A DNA stretch of 64,000 bases from Bacteroidia bacterium. Its GTDB lineage: Bacteria; Bacteroidota; Bacteroidia; J057. Below the pieces are notes generated by a model that saw only the letters and a program-made list of their open reading frames with translations, did not search any database and was not told the origin of the DNA. A program made the position numbers and the translations under genes. Within the stretch, counting starts at the first letter, position 1. Every line of letters starts with the position of its first letter. Of the stretch, positions 1 through 8,579 are shown one piece after another. Location of the stretch: the NCBI GenBank assembly GCA_030430575.1, contig JAUIKF010000014.1:79270-143269 (forward strand), given 5' to 3'.

Positions 1-925
1 AGATCGGTGCCTGATCCAAGATCGCCTGGCGGACTTCTGTCAGCGGTAAGCGATCCGTTGCCGGATCGAAATTCTCCAATCGCCCCGCAATCTGCGTGGG
101 CTGGAAGGTGACCCCTCGCACACAGCGTTGCTGGAGCGCAAAATCAATGATTTCTCCGATTTCACCATCGTTTAGGCCCTTTTGCAGCGTCACGACCAGG
201 GTTGTTGAGAGGTTCAGCTCATTGAGCTTTTTGAGGGCCTTTTCCCGGACATCGCGCAGGTCTTTGCCACGCAACTGAATCAGTGGCTCCGCCTTCAGCG
301 AATCAAATTGGAGATAGATCTCAAAGTCGGGCATATAGGTCGCTAGTCGCTCGGCAAAGCCAGGATCTTGAGCAATGCGAATGCCATTCGTATTGACCAT
401 CAGGTGTTTGATGGGCCGTGCTTTGGCAGCATCTAGCACTTCAAAAAATTGTGGATGGATGGTGGGTTCGCCTCCACTGAGCTGAACCACATCGGGTTCG
501 CCTTCATTGGCGACGATGACGTCGAGCATGCGCTCAATTTCTTCCAGCGTTCGGTGACGACCGTGGTGGGGAGAAGAGCTTGCGTAGCAAGTGGGGCAAG
601 TGAGGTTGCACCGATCCGTCAGCTCGATGAGCGTCAGGCAAGAATGCTGCTCGTGGTCCGTGCACAGGCCACAGTCGTAAGGGCAACCATAATGAGTAGC
701 TGTATTGAACTTCTGAGGCGTCTCAGAGGGTTTGTTGTAATTGCGAATGCGCTTATAGTATTCCACATCCGTGGCGATCAGGACGCGCTGACGGCCGTGG
801 GTCGGGCACCTTTTTAGCATATAGACCTTGCCATTTTCAAAGACTATTTTTGCTTCTACTCGCTCCAAGCATTTGTGGCAAAGACTGAGGGTAAAATCGT
901 AGTAGGTGTAATTTCGGACGGGCAT
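1..925 (-). CDS. Radical SAM protein, MJ0619/Tes-like group (3' end beyond window)
   Basis: Starts at the ATG complementing 923-925 and runs off the left edge, leaving about 308 codons. The radical SAM 4Fe-4S motif CNLTCPTC (CX3CX2C) lies at about residues 106-113, followed by the SAM-contacting stretch QLSGGEPT. Before it is a Cys-rich N-terminal part (LCHKC, CPTHG, YGCPYDCGLC) as found in the MJ0619 and tetraether-synthase-like branch of radical SAM enzymes, which often act on lipids or unknown substrates. The C-terminal part is missing, so the reaction cannot be named. It is divergent from the M50 protease gene, with about 190 bp of shared upstream DNA. The radical SAM fold is certain; the subgroup is inferred from the N-terminal cysteines. 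Confidence 0.85.
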   Translation of the reverse strand, partial: MPVRNYTYYDFTLSLCHKCLERVEAKIVFENGKVYMLKRCPTHGRQRVLIATDVEYYKRIRNYNKPSETPQKFNTATHYGCPYDCGLCTDHEQHSCLTLIELTDRCNLTCPTCYASSSPHHGRHRTLEEIERMLDVIVANEGEPDVVQLSGGEPTIHPQFFEVLDAAKARPIKHLMVNTNGIRIAQDPGFAERLATYMPDFEIYLQFDSLKAEPLIQLRGKDLRDVREKALKKLNELNLSTTLVVTLQKGLNDGEIGEIIDFALQQRCVRGVTFQPTQIAGRLENFDPATDRLPLTEVRQAILDQAPI

Positions 926-1113
926 GACGAAGAAAGTTTTAAGTTCGAGGGTTCGATTGTTCGAGCGTTAATGGCAGACGTGTTTTTTATGGCAAGGTTT
1001 TGAAAGGGAATTGCATAAATTTCTAGTAATCAACATTTTAACCCAAAAAACACTGAATCAATAATCTATCAATCAATAATTAATAATTCCCCTAATATTA
1101 ACTAATTTGCGCC

Positions 1114-2403
1114 ATGATAAAAAAGATCAAGCAATATGGAATTCACCTATTGCTATTTGTGCTCACGGTTTTTACGACATTGATTGTAGGGGCGGAACTC
1201 ACGACGGGGAAGATATTTTTTGGGATGGGCGCTACGCCAGCTCAGTATATTTTGGAGTGGAATGAGATGGTCAAAGGAGCTTCCTATTCCTTTGCCTTTT
1301 TGCTGTTTTTGACAGTGCACGAATTTGGTCACTATTTGACGGCGATGTATTATCGGGTCAAAGCGACTTTGCCCTTTTACATTCCTATCTATATTCCCTT
1401 TATGGTCAATATCGGTTCGCTTGGGGCCGTTATTCGCCTGAAATCTACTCCTGACAGTACCCGCAAGTTTTTTGACATCGGTATAGCCGGCCCCTTGGCG
1501 GGGTTTGTCATTTCAGTAGGCCTATTGATTTATGGATTCACCCATCTTCCTCAGCCTGATGACTATATTTTGGGCATCCATCCAGAATATGTGGACTATT
1601 TTGGGGGAGTCCCTACCACTGCTGAGCAGGAAGCTTTTATTTTAGGCAAGCAAGGTTTCGCCTTCCTCAGTGCAGAGGAGCGGATGAGCCTGCTCTCTGC
1701 TGAAGCTCAAATGGAAGCAGCTAATTGGAATGCCGATGAACTGGCAGCCCGTCAGATGGCTGAGTATCACCCCTTTACCATCAAAATTGGCAATAGTTTG
1801 CTATATGAGGGCCTCAAACAGATTATCCCATATGATGCCAACAAATTGCCTGATCACTTTGAGATGATCCATTATCCATGGCTCTTTGTGGGGTATATTA
1901 CCTTATTTTTCACCGCTTTAAACCTCTTGCCGATTGGGCAATTGGATGGGGGACATATCACGTATGGGATGTTTGGCAGACAGGTCGCGGGGAAAATTTC
2001 ACGCTTGGTCGTGCTGGGACTGGTCCTGATTGGCGGCACAGGATTGATGGACATTTGGAACATCAAATCTGTGCTTGACCTTTGGCCGTATTTGCTATAT
2101 TCTCTCTTCTTGGTCTATGTATATCACAAGCTTTTGTATAGAAAAAATAGACTCCACGTAGGTCTCTTGACGACTGGAACCCTTTTGCTCCAAACCCTTG
2201 TCCTTCAATTTGACCCTTCCATCCAGCCAAGCCTTGTTTGGCTGCTTTACTCACTCTTGGCCGTTCGCTTCATCGGCGTGGACCACCCCCCCGCTTGGCG
2301 TGAGCATCGCGTCAACCGCCCCCGCCAAGCCCTCGGCTGGGTGGCATTTGTGATCTTTGTGTTGTGCTTTACGCCTAATCCCGTGCTAGTCGTGGGAGGG
2401 TAG
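1114..2403 (+). CDS. Site-2 protease family (M50) membrane metalloprotease
   Basis: A 429-residue integral membrane protein. The zinc-binding HEFGH motif is at residues 69-73 in the first conserved membrane segment, and the third ligand motif NLLPIGQLDGGH (Asp278 to His281) is in a later one, the classic S2P pair. These enzymes cut substrates inside the membrane, typically anti-sigma factors or signal-peptide remnants. About 100 soluble residues rich in Glu and Ala sit between the two halves, and further hydrophobic segments follow to the C-terminus. No PDZ domain is seen, unlike RseP. The ATG follows an AT-rich leader. No partner substrate is evident among the neighbours. The family call is secure; the target is unknown. 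Confidence 0.93.
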   Translation: MIKKIKQYGIHLLLFVLTVFTTLIVGAELTTGKIFFGMGATPAQYILEWNEMVKGASYSFAFLLFLTVHEFGHYLTAMYYRVKATLPFYIPIYIPFMVNIGSLGAVIRLKSTPDSTRKFFDIGIAGPLAGFVISVGLLIYGFTHLPQPDDYILGIHPEYVDYFGGVPTTAEQEAFILGKQGFAFLSAEERMSLLSAEAQMEAANWNADELAARQMAEYHPFTIKIGNSLLYEGLKQIIPYDANKLPDHFEMIHYPWLFVGYITLFFTALNLLPIGQLDGGHITYGMFGRQVAGKISRLVVLGLVLIGGTGLMDIWNIKSVLDLWPYLLYSLFLVYVYHKLLYRKNRLHVGLLTTGTLLLQTLVLQFDPSIQPSLVWLLYSLLAVRFIGVDHPPAWREHRVNRPRQALGWVAFVIFVLCFTPNPVLVVGG

Positions 2404-2748
2404 GAAGAGCCGTTCAGGGTTCAGGGTCCAAGAGTAGAATACACATTTTGAATGATTTTAATTAAATAACCGAATAAATCTCAAAAGCTATGCTTTGGCG
2501 GATTTCGGCTAGTGAATGGCTTGTAGCGTAATCCGCCTAAAAGCAATAAGCGAAAGCTTTCAATGGAGGGCACGGACTACGCTACGGGCCTGCTCTGAGC
2601 CCGCCGAAAGGCCCATTCACAAGGCCGAAGTCCGCGCTAGCATCTCAATTTTTTTACGGTTATTTAGTGAAAACTAATAAACGCAGGCCGAAGGATCAAA
2701 TTCAAAAAGAACCCCTTGAACTTGAGCTTGAATTTGTGTTTGAACTTC
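2404..2748. other. Gene-free gap filled by a foldback element
   Basis: No coding sequence is supported here. Most of the gap is a 204-bp foldback element described separately at 2463-2666. The remainder is a short purine-rich spacer in front of the convergent lipoprotein gene. Confidence 0.6.
2463..2666. repeat. Foldback (MITE-like) element with terminal inverted repeats
   Basis: The ends are perfect 10-bp inverted repeats: TAAATAACCG at 2463-2472 and CGGTTATTTA at 2657-2666. Inside, further arms pair imperfectly: the sequence around 2490-2518 (TTCGGCTAGTGAATGG) with 2608-2635 (CCATTCACAAGGCCGAA), and GTAGCGTAATCCG with CGGACTACGCTAC. The whole element could form one long hairpin. No open reading frame lies within it. 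A lone TAAATAACCG also occurs near 21073. No clear target-site duplication was seen. Confidence 0.6.
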
Positions 2749-3138
2749 CTAGTCCCTTCTGAACCTCAGCGTATTTCCTCGGTCAAGGTAGATCATCTCC
2801 AGGGATGTTTCATCTGCTTTGATGACATCATAGCACATGGGGGTACCGTCGGGGAGGGAGGTCATCATAATATTCCCTTGTTTGGTTCCTTGGCAGCTAT
2901 CTACCAATTGATAGCGCGCAGAAGGGTCCTGGACTCCTGCGTAGTCGGAGTAGTAGTACCCACCTTCAAAGTGGATATGGTACAGGCTATCATCCATACT
3001 CTCCCAACTGCCCATGAGGTAATCGTTGAGGGTTTTGGTCGGTTCGACATCAGGGGTTGTGGTAGCTGATTCCTGAGGGGTGGATTGGCAAGCTGTGAGA
3101 AAGAGGGCAGCAAGAATTGCCCAAAACAAGAATTTCAT
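2749..3138 (-). CDS. Small lipoprotein of unknown function
   Basis: A 129-residue protein. A hydrophobic signal sequence ends in the lipobox LTAC, with Cys17 as the lipidation site, so it is predicted to be membrane-anchored. A Thr/Glu-rich linker leads to a compact domain of about 90 residues with motifs such as LMGSWESMDDSLYHIHFEGG and DRGNTLRFRR. The opening 'GSW' and alternating beta-type pattern recall small lipocalin-like domains, but this is only a resemblance. It is convergent with the M50 protease gene across a foldback element, and its start faces the DUF4412 gene. No function can be assigned. Confidence 0.75.
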   Translation of the reverse strand: MKFLFWAILAALFLTACQSTPQESATTTPDVEPTKTLNDYLMGSWESMDDSLYHIHFEGGYYYSDYAGVQDPSARYQLVDSCQGTKQGNIMMTSLPDGTPMCYDVIKADETSLEMIYLDRGNTLRFRRD

Positions 3139-3325
3139 GATTATATTTATATAGTGTTATTTATATGGTGTTAGCTGGCATAAATGTAAGGAAGATGTGA
3201 AAATATTTTCCGTAATCTTTCGTAAAGTGTGACGACTAACCGCAAAACAAGCAGGAGGATGGTCCGTTTTTTATCAAAACTTTCCGTTTAACATTTCATT
3301 CCTTATCAATTAACCAATAATCATT

Positions 3326-4099
3326 ATGAAAAAATTACTCATTATCACGGCCCTAGTAGCCTTCTATATGGGGAGCCTAATGGCTCAAAAGCAGTTTGAA
3401 GGAGATCTTGTCATGACCACTTCTGATGATGAAAAGAAAGTCCAATTTGTCATTAAAGGAGAAAAAGTCAAAATGATTCCTGAGATGGAGGAGGAAGATG
3501 GCGAATCTCCCGAAATTATCATTGATGGAACTACAGGAGACATGATTGTAATGGGAGAAAAAAATGGGAAACCCTTTGCCATCAAGCTGAATCTTAATGA
3601 AGATTCTCCTATGGGCGCTGCCATGAAGTTACAGATGAACCAGCATGCCGATGTGGAAGAAGACGTAGATCATGCCATAAATAGTCTTGAGAAAATTGGT
3701 ACTGAAAGGCTACACGGGTATCTATGTGACATCTTCCGCGGAAGAAATGACGATGGAGAAACCTTCAAAGTCTGGATGACAAAAGAGCTGAACCTCTCTA
3801 TGGCTGATCTATTCCCTATTGGCGGTACCGCTACCAATCCCATCAAGGAAAAATTCGGTGCCATTGGCATGGAAGGAATTCCACTCAAGGTAGTAGTAGA
3901 AGGAGAAGAAGACGAAGCCTTTGAGATCACTCCCAAGCCACGATCCGTTAGTGATGACGAGCTTAACGTGCCCTCCAACCTTGAAGTCCTAGACATGAGC
4001 AATATCCTCATGGAACTCATGCAAGCCCAAGGTGACCCTGACAAGATGAAGGAAATTCAGGAGAAAATGAAGCTGTTTGAAGGCATGAATGAGCACTAG
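3326..4099 (+). CDS. Secreted DUF4412-like protein
   Basis: A 257-residue protein with a signal peptide (MKKLLIITALVAFYMGSLMA, cleavage likely after AQ). The mature part begins KQFEGDLVMTTSDD, followed by KGEKVKMI, an EIIIDGTTGDMIVM segment and a later GTERLHGYLCDIF region with KVWMTKEL. This layout is typical of DUF4412, a beta-rich periplasmic or secreted domain of unknown function common in Bacteroidota and related to LolA/LolB-like folds. The acidic, Met-rich C-terminus (about the last 40 residues) is not obviously a sorting signal. It is monocistronic, with a foldback and a terminator hairpin downstream. Confidence 0.8.
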   Translation: MKKLLIITALVAFYMGSLMAQKQFEGDLVMTTSDDEKKVQFVIKGEKVKMIPEMEEEDGESPEIIIDGTTGDMIVMGEKNGKPFAIKLNLNEDSPMGAAMKLQMNQHADVEEDVDHAINSLEKIGTERLHGYLCDIFRGRNDDGETFKVWMTKELNLSMADLFPIGGTATNPIKEKFGAIGMEGIPLKVVVEGEEDEAFEITPKPRSVSDDELNVPSNLEVLDMSNILMELMQAQGDPDKMKEIQEKMKLFEGMNEH

Positions 4100-4124
4100 A
4101 AGAATTGTTTATTATTGATTGAAT

Positions 4125-4194
4125 GATTATTAATTGATTGTGGGTTCTAATTAATTGGTTATCAACCCATATCTATTTTCTTCAATTAATAATC
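4125..4194. repeat. AT-rich nested inverted repeat
   Basis: GATTATTAATTGA at 4125-4137 is the exact reverse complement of TCAATTAATAATC at 4182-4194, and GGGTT/AACCC (4142-4146 and 4164-4168) pair inside it. Similar ATTGATTG-rich strings occur near 1060-1085 and 18895. It has no coding capacity and may be a small foldback repeat. Confidence 0.45.
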
Positions 4195-4223
4195 AATCAA
4201 TATATTAATGAATAATCCTTAAG

Positions 4224-4260
4224 TTAGGGGTGGAATTTGATTCCACCCCTAATTTTATTT
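4224..4260 (+). terminator. Rho-independent terminator after the DUF4412 gene
   Basis: A perfect 12-bp stem, TTAGGGGTGGAA (4224-4235) with TTCCACCCCTAA (4241-4252), and a 5-nt loop, followed by TTTTATTTTA. It excludes an upstream start for the next gene at 4237, because that would lie inside the hairpin. Confidence 0.8.
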
Positions 4261-4266
4261 TACGCT

Positions 4267-4770
4267 ATGCGTTTTTGCCTTTTTTTATTGCTTTTTATCG
4301 CCGCAATTCGGGGAGTAGCCTGTGATTGCACACCTACAGACACAATCCAGAAAGCCATCCTCAATGCTGACCTGATCTTTGAGGGCACTGTCCTCAAATC
4401 AGAACCCAATTGGATGTCGGGCGGGATGAAATACACCTTTGAAGTAGCTAGAAGTTGGAAAGGTGTGTCAGACCGAATGGCCTTTGTAAAATCGGGCTGG
4501 GAGAATGAGTGTGGGTATATGTTCAAAGAAGGAGAATCCTATATCGTGTTTACCACGCGGACCCATACGTCCAAAAAGACGGACCGATGCAGTGGCAATA
4601 TGGGGGTCGCGGAAGCAGGAGACCTGCTTGCTATACTCGGTCCAGGCGCTACACCTGAACAGCCAAAAGACATCGGAAAAATCATGTGGATCATGACTTT
4701 GGCGACTCTGGCTTCTATGATCTTTTTGGTGTTTGTGGTAGTTAGAAAAAAGATGTTCAAGAAAAATTAA
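4267..4770 (+). CDS. TIMP/NTR-like secreted protein with C-terminal membrane helix
   Basis: A 167-residue protein. The start at 4267 is chosen because an in-frame start at 4237 falls within the terminator loop; the chosen start gives a normal signal peptide (MRFCLFLLLFIAAIRGVA). The mature protein begins CDC, as tissue-inhibitor-of-metalloproteinase (NTR-fold) proteins do, and goes on with DLIFEGTV, YTFEVARSWKG, NECGYMFKEGESYIVF and a late TDRCSGN. These paired cysteines and the GE-Y-V/F block are the family hallmarks. A hydrophobic helix near the C-terminus (IMTLATLASMIFLVFVVV) followed by Arg/Lys anchors it in a membrane. Bacterial members have no settled role; protease inhibition is an analogy only. 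Confidence 0.7.
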   Translation: MRFCLFLLLFIAAIRGVACDCTPTDTIQKAILNADLIFEGTVLKSEPNWMSGGMKYTFEVARSWKGVSDRMAFVKSGWENECGYMFKEGESYIVFTTRTHTSKKTDRCSGNMGVAEAGDLLAILGPGATPEQPKDIGKIMWIMTLATLASMIFLVFVVVRKKMFKKN

Positions 4771-4779
4771 CATTGATTT

Positions 4780-5466
4780 ATGAATCCTGAAAACGTGAAG
4801 CTAGAAGAAAGCTGGAAGCAGGTGCTGAAAGATGAATTTGGCAAGCCCTATTTTGCGCAACTCAAGCAGTTTTTGGTACAGGAAAAAAGGAGTGGAATGA
4901 AGGTATTCCCTCCCGGGAAATTCATTTTCAATGCTTTTGACACCACACCGTTTGACAACGTCAAAGTGGTCATGCTGGGCCAAGATCCTTATCATGGACC
5001 GGGGCAAGCCCATGGCTTGTGTTTCTCCGTCATGCCTGGCGTCGCGATCCCCCCTTCCTTGCGCAATATCTACAAAGAGCTATCAGAAGATCCTTTGATC
5101 CAATTTACAATTCCCAACCACGGCTACTTACAAAAATGGGCTGAACAGGGCGTATTGCTCCTGAATGCCACCCTTACTGTGCGTGCGCATCAGGCTGGTG
5201 CTCACCAGAACAAAGGCTGGGAGACCTTCACCGACGCCGCGATCCGCGCCCTCAATGACCAAAAGACAGGCCTCGTCTTTATGCTCTGGGGTAGTTATGC
5301 CCAGCGCAAAGGAAACATCATCAACCGCAGTCGCCATCATGTGCTTACAGCACCACACCCTTCTCCCCTGTCCGCCCATCGGGGCTTCTTTGGCTGTCGC
5401 CATTTTTCGCAGTGTGATGACTTGCTGAGGCAACACGGCAAAGAGCCGATTCAGTGGCAAGTGTGA
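4780..5466 (+). CDS. ung: Uracil-DNA glycosylase
   Basis: A 228-residue family 1 UDG that removes uracil from DNA in base-excision repair. The water-activating motif [14 protein letters not shown] is at residues 67-80 (Asp69 catalytic). The uracil-binding Asn lies in LLLNATLTV, and the DNA-intercalation loop [13 protein letters not shown] starts at His193. The length matches E. coli Ung (229). It starts 9 bp after the upstream TIMP-like gene, so the two may be co-transcribed. The C-terminal end is normal. There is no doubt about the family. Confidence 0.98.
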   Translation: MNPENVKLEESWKQVLKDEFGKPYFAQLKQFLVQEKRSGMKVFPPGKFIFNAFDTTPFDNVKVVMLGQDPYHGPGQAHGLCFSVMPGVAIPPSLRNIYKELSEDPLIQFTIPNHGYLQKWAEQGVLLLNATLTVRAHQAGAHQNKGWETFTDAAIRALNDQKTGLVFMLWGSYAQRKGNIINRSRHHVLTAPHPSPLSAHRGFFGCRHFSQCDDLLRQHGKEPIQWQV

Positions 5467-5688
5467 GGAGGAGGAAATGAGTGAATGAGAGAAGGATAGA
5501 ATGGAAGAGAAGTAAAAATAAATAACAAGAAATAAAAAAGTACAAAGTGAAGATACTTATGTGAGATTTCTCAAACCCATTTTATCCCTTCGGTGAACTC
5601 AGGACAAACATCTATTCATCTACTCATTTTATCATTCCCTCCCATTCTCTCATCCTATCATTCACTCCTTCTATCATTTCTTCCCCCC

Positions 5689-6774
5689 ATGCTTCCTTTC
5701 CTTGACCTCAAATCCATTACCCTTCAACACAGAGAAGAGCTGCTAGCAGCCTTTGAAGAAGTGCTAGACTCGGGGTGGTATATTTTGGGCAAAAAGGTAG
5801 CGGCCTTTGAGGCGGCGTTTGCGGAGTATGTTGGGACGCCATACTGTGTGGGGGTGGGCAATGGGCTGGAAGCCATTCGCCTGATCCTGGAAGCCTACGG
5901 CTTCCCCCCTGGAAGCGAAGTGATCGTCCCTGCCAATACCTATATCGCGACGGTACTTGCCATCAGTCAGTGTGGGCTGAAGCCCGTTCTGGTGGAGCCA
6001 GACATTTCCACTTACAATATTGATCCACAACTCATTGAACGTCACATTACCCCACGCACCAAAGCCATCCTTGTCGTCCATCTCTATGGCAAATGCTGTG
6101 AGATGCAGCCGATTCGCGCTTTGGCGGATGCCTATGGGCTGAAGGTCATTGAAGATTGTGCCCAGGCCCAAGGGGCTGTTTATCATGGAAAAAAGACGGG
6201 CAATCTCTCTGACGCTGGGGCCTTCAGTTTTTACCCTGCCAAGAACCTGGGAGCTTTGGGAGACGCGGGGGCGATCACTTGCCATGATGAGACGCTTTAC
6301 CAGCGCCTTCGCGCCTTGCGCAATTACGGCTCCCACGAGAAGTACAAGAACTTGTACAAAGGATACAATTCCCGCCTAGACGAGTTACAGGCGGCATTTT
6401 TATTGGTCAAATTGAAATACCTCGACGAGGAAAATGAGGCGAGAAGGCGGATCGCTCAGTATTATTTGTCACATATCAAGGCGCCCAACCTTGTCCTTCC
6501 CACAGCCAGCAAAGATCCATTAAGTGATGTCTGGCATGTGTTTGTCGTTCGCACCGCCAACAGAGAATTGTTCCAACAACAGCTCAAAGCACAAGGGATA
6601 CAGACTGTCATCCATTACCCTATTCCCATGCATCATCAGCCTGCTTATCAAGAATGGGCCACAAAATCTTTCCCCATTACTGAAAAAATTCACCGAGAAG
6701 TCATTAGTTTGCCAATCAGTCCTGTGATGACAGAAGCAGATGCAGCATTGGTGGTCAGGGGAATTGAAAATTGA
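5689..6774 (+). CDS. DegT/DnrJ/EryC1/StrS family sugar aminotransferase
   Basis: A 361-residue PLP enzyme of the type that makes amino sugars on nucleotide-sugar precursors for surface polysaccharide. The start at 5689 (MLPFLDLK) is chosen because families of this type begin there; 32 in-frame codons before it come from a low-complexity TCATTC tract. Visible family marks are GVGNGLEAI near the N-terminus, [11 protein letters not shown], and the PLP-lysine in [14 protein letters not shown] (Lys185). The end has [12 protein letters not shown], which recalls FdtB/QdtB-type 3-keto sugar transaminases. It is followed by a glycosyltransferase-like gene, but no nucleotide-sugar synthesis genes are near. 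The exact substrate is unknown. Confidence 0.92.
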   Translation: MLPFLDLKSITLQHREELLAAFEEVLDSGWYILGKKVAAFEAAFAEYVGTPYCVGVGNGLEAIRLILEAYGFPPGSEVIVPANTYIATVLAISQCGLKPVLVEPDISTYNIDPQLIERHITPRTKAILVVHLYGKCCEMQPIRALADAYGLKVIEDCAQAQGAVYHGKKTGNLSDAGAFSFYPAKNLGALGDAGAITCHDETLYQRLRALRNYGSHEKYKNLYKGYNSRLDELQAAFLLVKLKYLDEENEARRRIAQYYLSHIKAPNLVLPTASKDPLSDVWHVFVVRTANRELFQQQLKAQGIQTVIHYPIPMHHQPAYQEWATKSFPITEKIHREVISLPISPVMTEADAALVVRGIEN

Positions 6775-6864
6775 CTCAGGGTTTTATAGGGTTCATTAAG
6801 TATATTCCATTCGCTTCGAGTAGACTGCTAGACCAGAAAGAACAATCATTAAACTGCCTTCTAT

Positions 6865-6900
6865 TATCATGTGTAAAGACTTTTTTCACACGATACTATT
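6865..6900. repeat. Solitary right end of repeat family 1
   Basis: ATGTGTAAAGACTTTTTTCACACGATA is nearly the same palindrome as the right end of the family 1 element at 50806-50833 (ATGTGTAAAAACTTTTTGCACACG). The body of the element is absent or unrecognisable to the left. It lies directly before the low-complexity leader of the GT39-like gene. Confidence 0.5.
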
Positions 6901-7005
6901 TTATCATTTACTCATTTAATCATTTCCCATTCTATCATTCGCTCATTCTATCATTCACTCATTCTCCTCCTCGCGCTGGCCTTCGCCGCATTTGTCCGCT
7001 GGCAA

Positions 7006-8553
7006 TTGCTGGAGATTCCTTTTGAGCGGGATGAAGGGCTGTATTTCTATTTTGGGCAATTGATTTTGGAAGGGCAGGTGCCTTATGTGGACTTCTATGA
7101 AATGAAGCCGCCAGGGTTGTATTATGCCTATGCCTTGATTCAGGCCATTACAAGGGGAAGTCTTGCGGGGGCACATTTTGTGTTTTTACTCATCAACCTC
7201 CTTACCACCTGGCTCATCTATCGCTTCTCGATGCGCTTGTGGGGGGAAATGACAGGGGTTGTCGCAGGGGTAAGTTTTGCCATTTTGTCCCTGATTCCTC
7301 ATGTTTCGGGCTTCACCACTCAGTCTGAGCACCTGGTAATTTTGTTTGTAGCACTAGGCATGGATCGATGGGCAAAAGGGGTCTTATCGGAAAAATGGCA
7401 AGCCTTTTTCTGGGCAGGTGTATGGCTGGGCATGGCCATGATGATCCGCCAGAGTGGGCTGTTTTACGGCTTATTATTAGGCTTGGGAACAGTCGGATAT
7501 TGGGCGTTAAAAAAGCCATTTAGGGTAAAGGAAATACTTCGTTATGGCAGTATCTATACAGGGGGTATCTTGGCAGCGATAGGCTTTTGGCTGATCGTCA
7601 TGGCACTCCAAGGCGCCTTGGATGAGATGTGGTACTGGGGAGTGACCTATCCAGCGAGTTATTCGACTGGCAATAGCTTCAGCCGCAGCATGCGAACCTT
7701 CTGGTTCTATATCGATAAGTTGAGTACCAACTACCTCCTGCTCTGGCTCCTTGCGGGATTGGGGCTATTGGGGCAATTTTTTCTCCGAATCCCCCCCCAT
7801 CTCAAAATATTTGCCCCACTCATAGCCTTACTAGCGTTTGCGACGGTATGGCCAGGGCTCCGATTCTACAACCATTATTGGTTGCAAGTCCTGCCAGGCG
7901 CAGCGGTGTTGTGTGGGTTAGGGATGAAGGTAATTGAACGTTTAGGGCAAAAAGTATTTACAAAAAAAGACTCTCCCTCATTCATTCAAAATTACCTCCC
8001 CATCAGCTTTTTTTGTCTAATCCTTTTACCCACGTTTATTCAAGAACGCGCCTATTATGTTGACCCTGACACCACTTCCCTCCTCAAAGACGTCTACGGA
8101 ACCAATCCCTTCCCGGAAGCAAAAGTCATCGGCGATTTCCTAGCCCAAGAAGCCAGCCCAGATGACCAACTAGCCCTCATCGGTTCAGAACCTGAACTCT
8201 ATTTTTACACGGGCATGAAAAGCCCTTCACGCCACGCCTATTTCTCCTACCTCGTCAACCATAAACCTGGCTGGGAGGATCGGCAGGCGGAATTCATTCG
8301 GGCTATCGAGACACACCAGCCACGCTATATCGTGCAGTTTAAGCACCCCATTTCCTTGCTCATTTATGGCCCTACGGCCAAGCCATTCTTCGAATGGTTT
8401 GATCCCTACGTAGCTGCGTATTATGAGCAGATTGGCCTGGCGGATATGTTGCCCGATGAGACCATCTATCGATGGGGAAAGGAAATGGCAGATTATGCCA
8501 TAAAGGGAGAATACCAAGTGATGGTATATCGGTTAGATGGTGGTGGATCGTAG
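7006..8553 (+). CDS. GT39/ArnT-like membrane glycosyltransferase
   Basis: A protein of about 515 residues with some ten hydrophobic segments in the first 340 residues and a soluble C-terminal part. The N-terminal FERDEG acidic motif followed by GQVPYVDFYEMKPPG matches the first periplasmic loop of polyprenyl-phosphate-sugar-dependent (GT39/GT83, PMT-like) transferases, which add sugars or lipid A modifications outside the inner membrane. The first usable start codon in frame is TTG at 7006. However, the frame stays open upstream and encodes a convincing first membrane helix (ILLLALAFAAFVRW from 6961) that has no ATG or GTG; the true 5' end looks altered. It is downstream of the DegT gene. The acceptor is unknown. 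Confidence 0.82.
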   Translation: MLEIPFERDEGLYFYFGQLILEGQVPYVDFYEMKPPGLYYAYALIQAITRGSLAGAHFVFLLINLLTTWLIYRFSMRLWGEMTGVVAGVSFAILSLIPHVSGFTTQSEHLVILFVALGMDRWAKGVLSEKWQAFFWAGVWLGMAMMIRQSGLFYGLLLGLGTVGYWALKKPFRVKEILRYGSIYTGGILAAIGFWLIVMALQGALDEMWYWGVTYPASYSTGNSFSRSMRTFWFYIDKLSTNYLLLWLLAGLGLLGQFFLRIPPHLKIFAPLIALLAFATVWPGLRFYNHYWLQVLPGAAVLCGLGMKVIERLGQKVFTKKDSPSFIQNYLPISFFCLILLPTFIQERAYYVDPDTTSLLKDVYGTNPFPEAKVIGDFLAQEASPDDQLALIGSEPELYFYTGMKSPSRHAYFSYLVNHKPGWEDRQAEFIRAIETHQPRYIVQFKHPISLLIYGPTAKPFFEWFDPYVAAYYEQIGLADMLPDETIYRWGKEMADYAIKGEYQVMVYRLDGGGS

Positions 8554-8579
8554 AGACATTGCACTGCAACGTCTCTACG
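8549..8579. terminator. Bidirectional terminator/palindrome overlapping the stop codon
   Basis: CGTAGAGAC (8549-8557) pairs with GTCTCTACG (8571-8579), with TGCA and TGCA pairing inside. It contains the TAG of the upstream gene and ends at the 3' end of the convergent acetyltransferase gene, so it could serve both. The CGTAGAGAC..GTCTCTACG palindrome is a dispersed type of sequence known from many bacteria. Confidence 0.6.

Noticed and set aside
4237..4266. Upstream ATG as start of the TIMP-like gene
   Set aside because: It would begin inside the loop of a perfect terminator hairpin and spoil the signal peptide.
5600..5690. TCATTC-rich tracts (also 6900-6965) as a CRISPR-like repeat array
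   Set aside because: The units are short, irregular and without spacers; they are low-complexity leader sequence.
5764..6336. 190-codon minus-strand open frame
   Set aside because: Antisense to the DegT aminotransferase, with no independent start signals or motifs.
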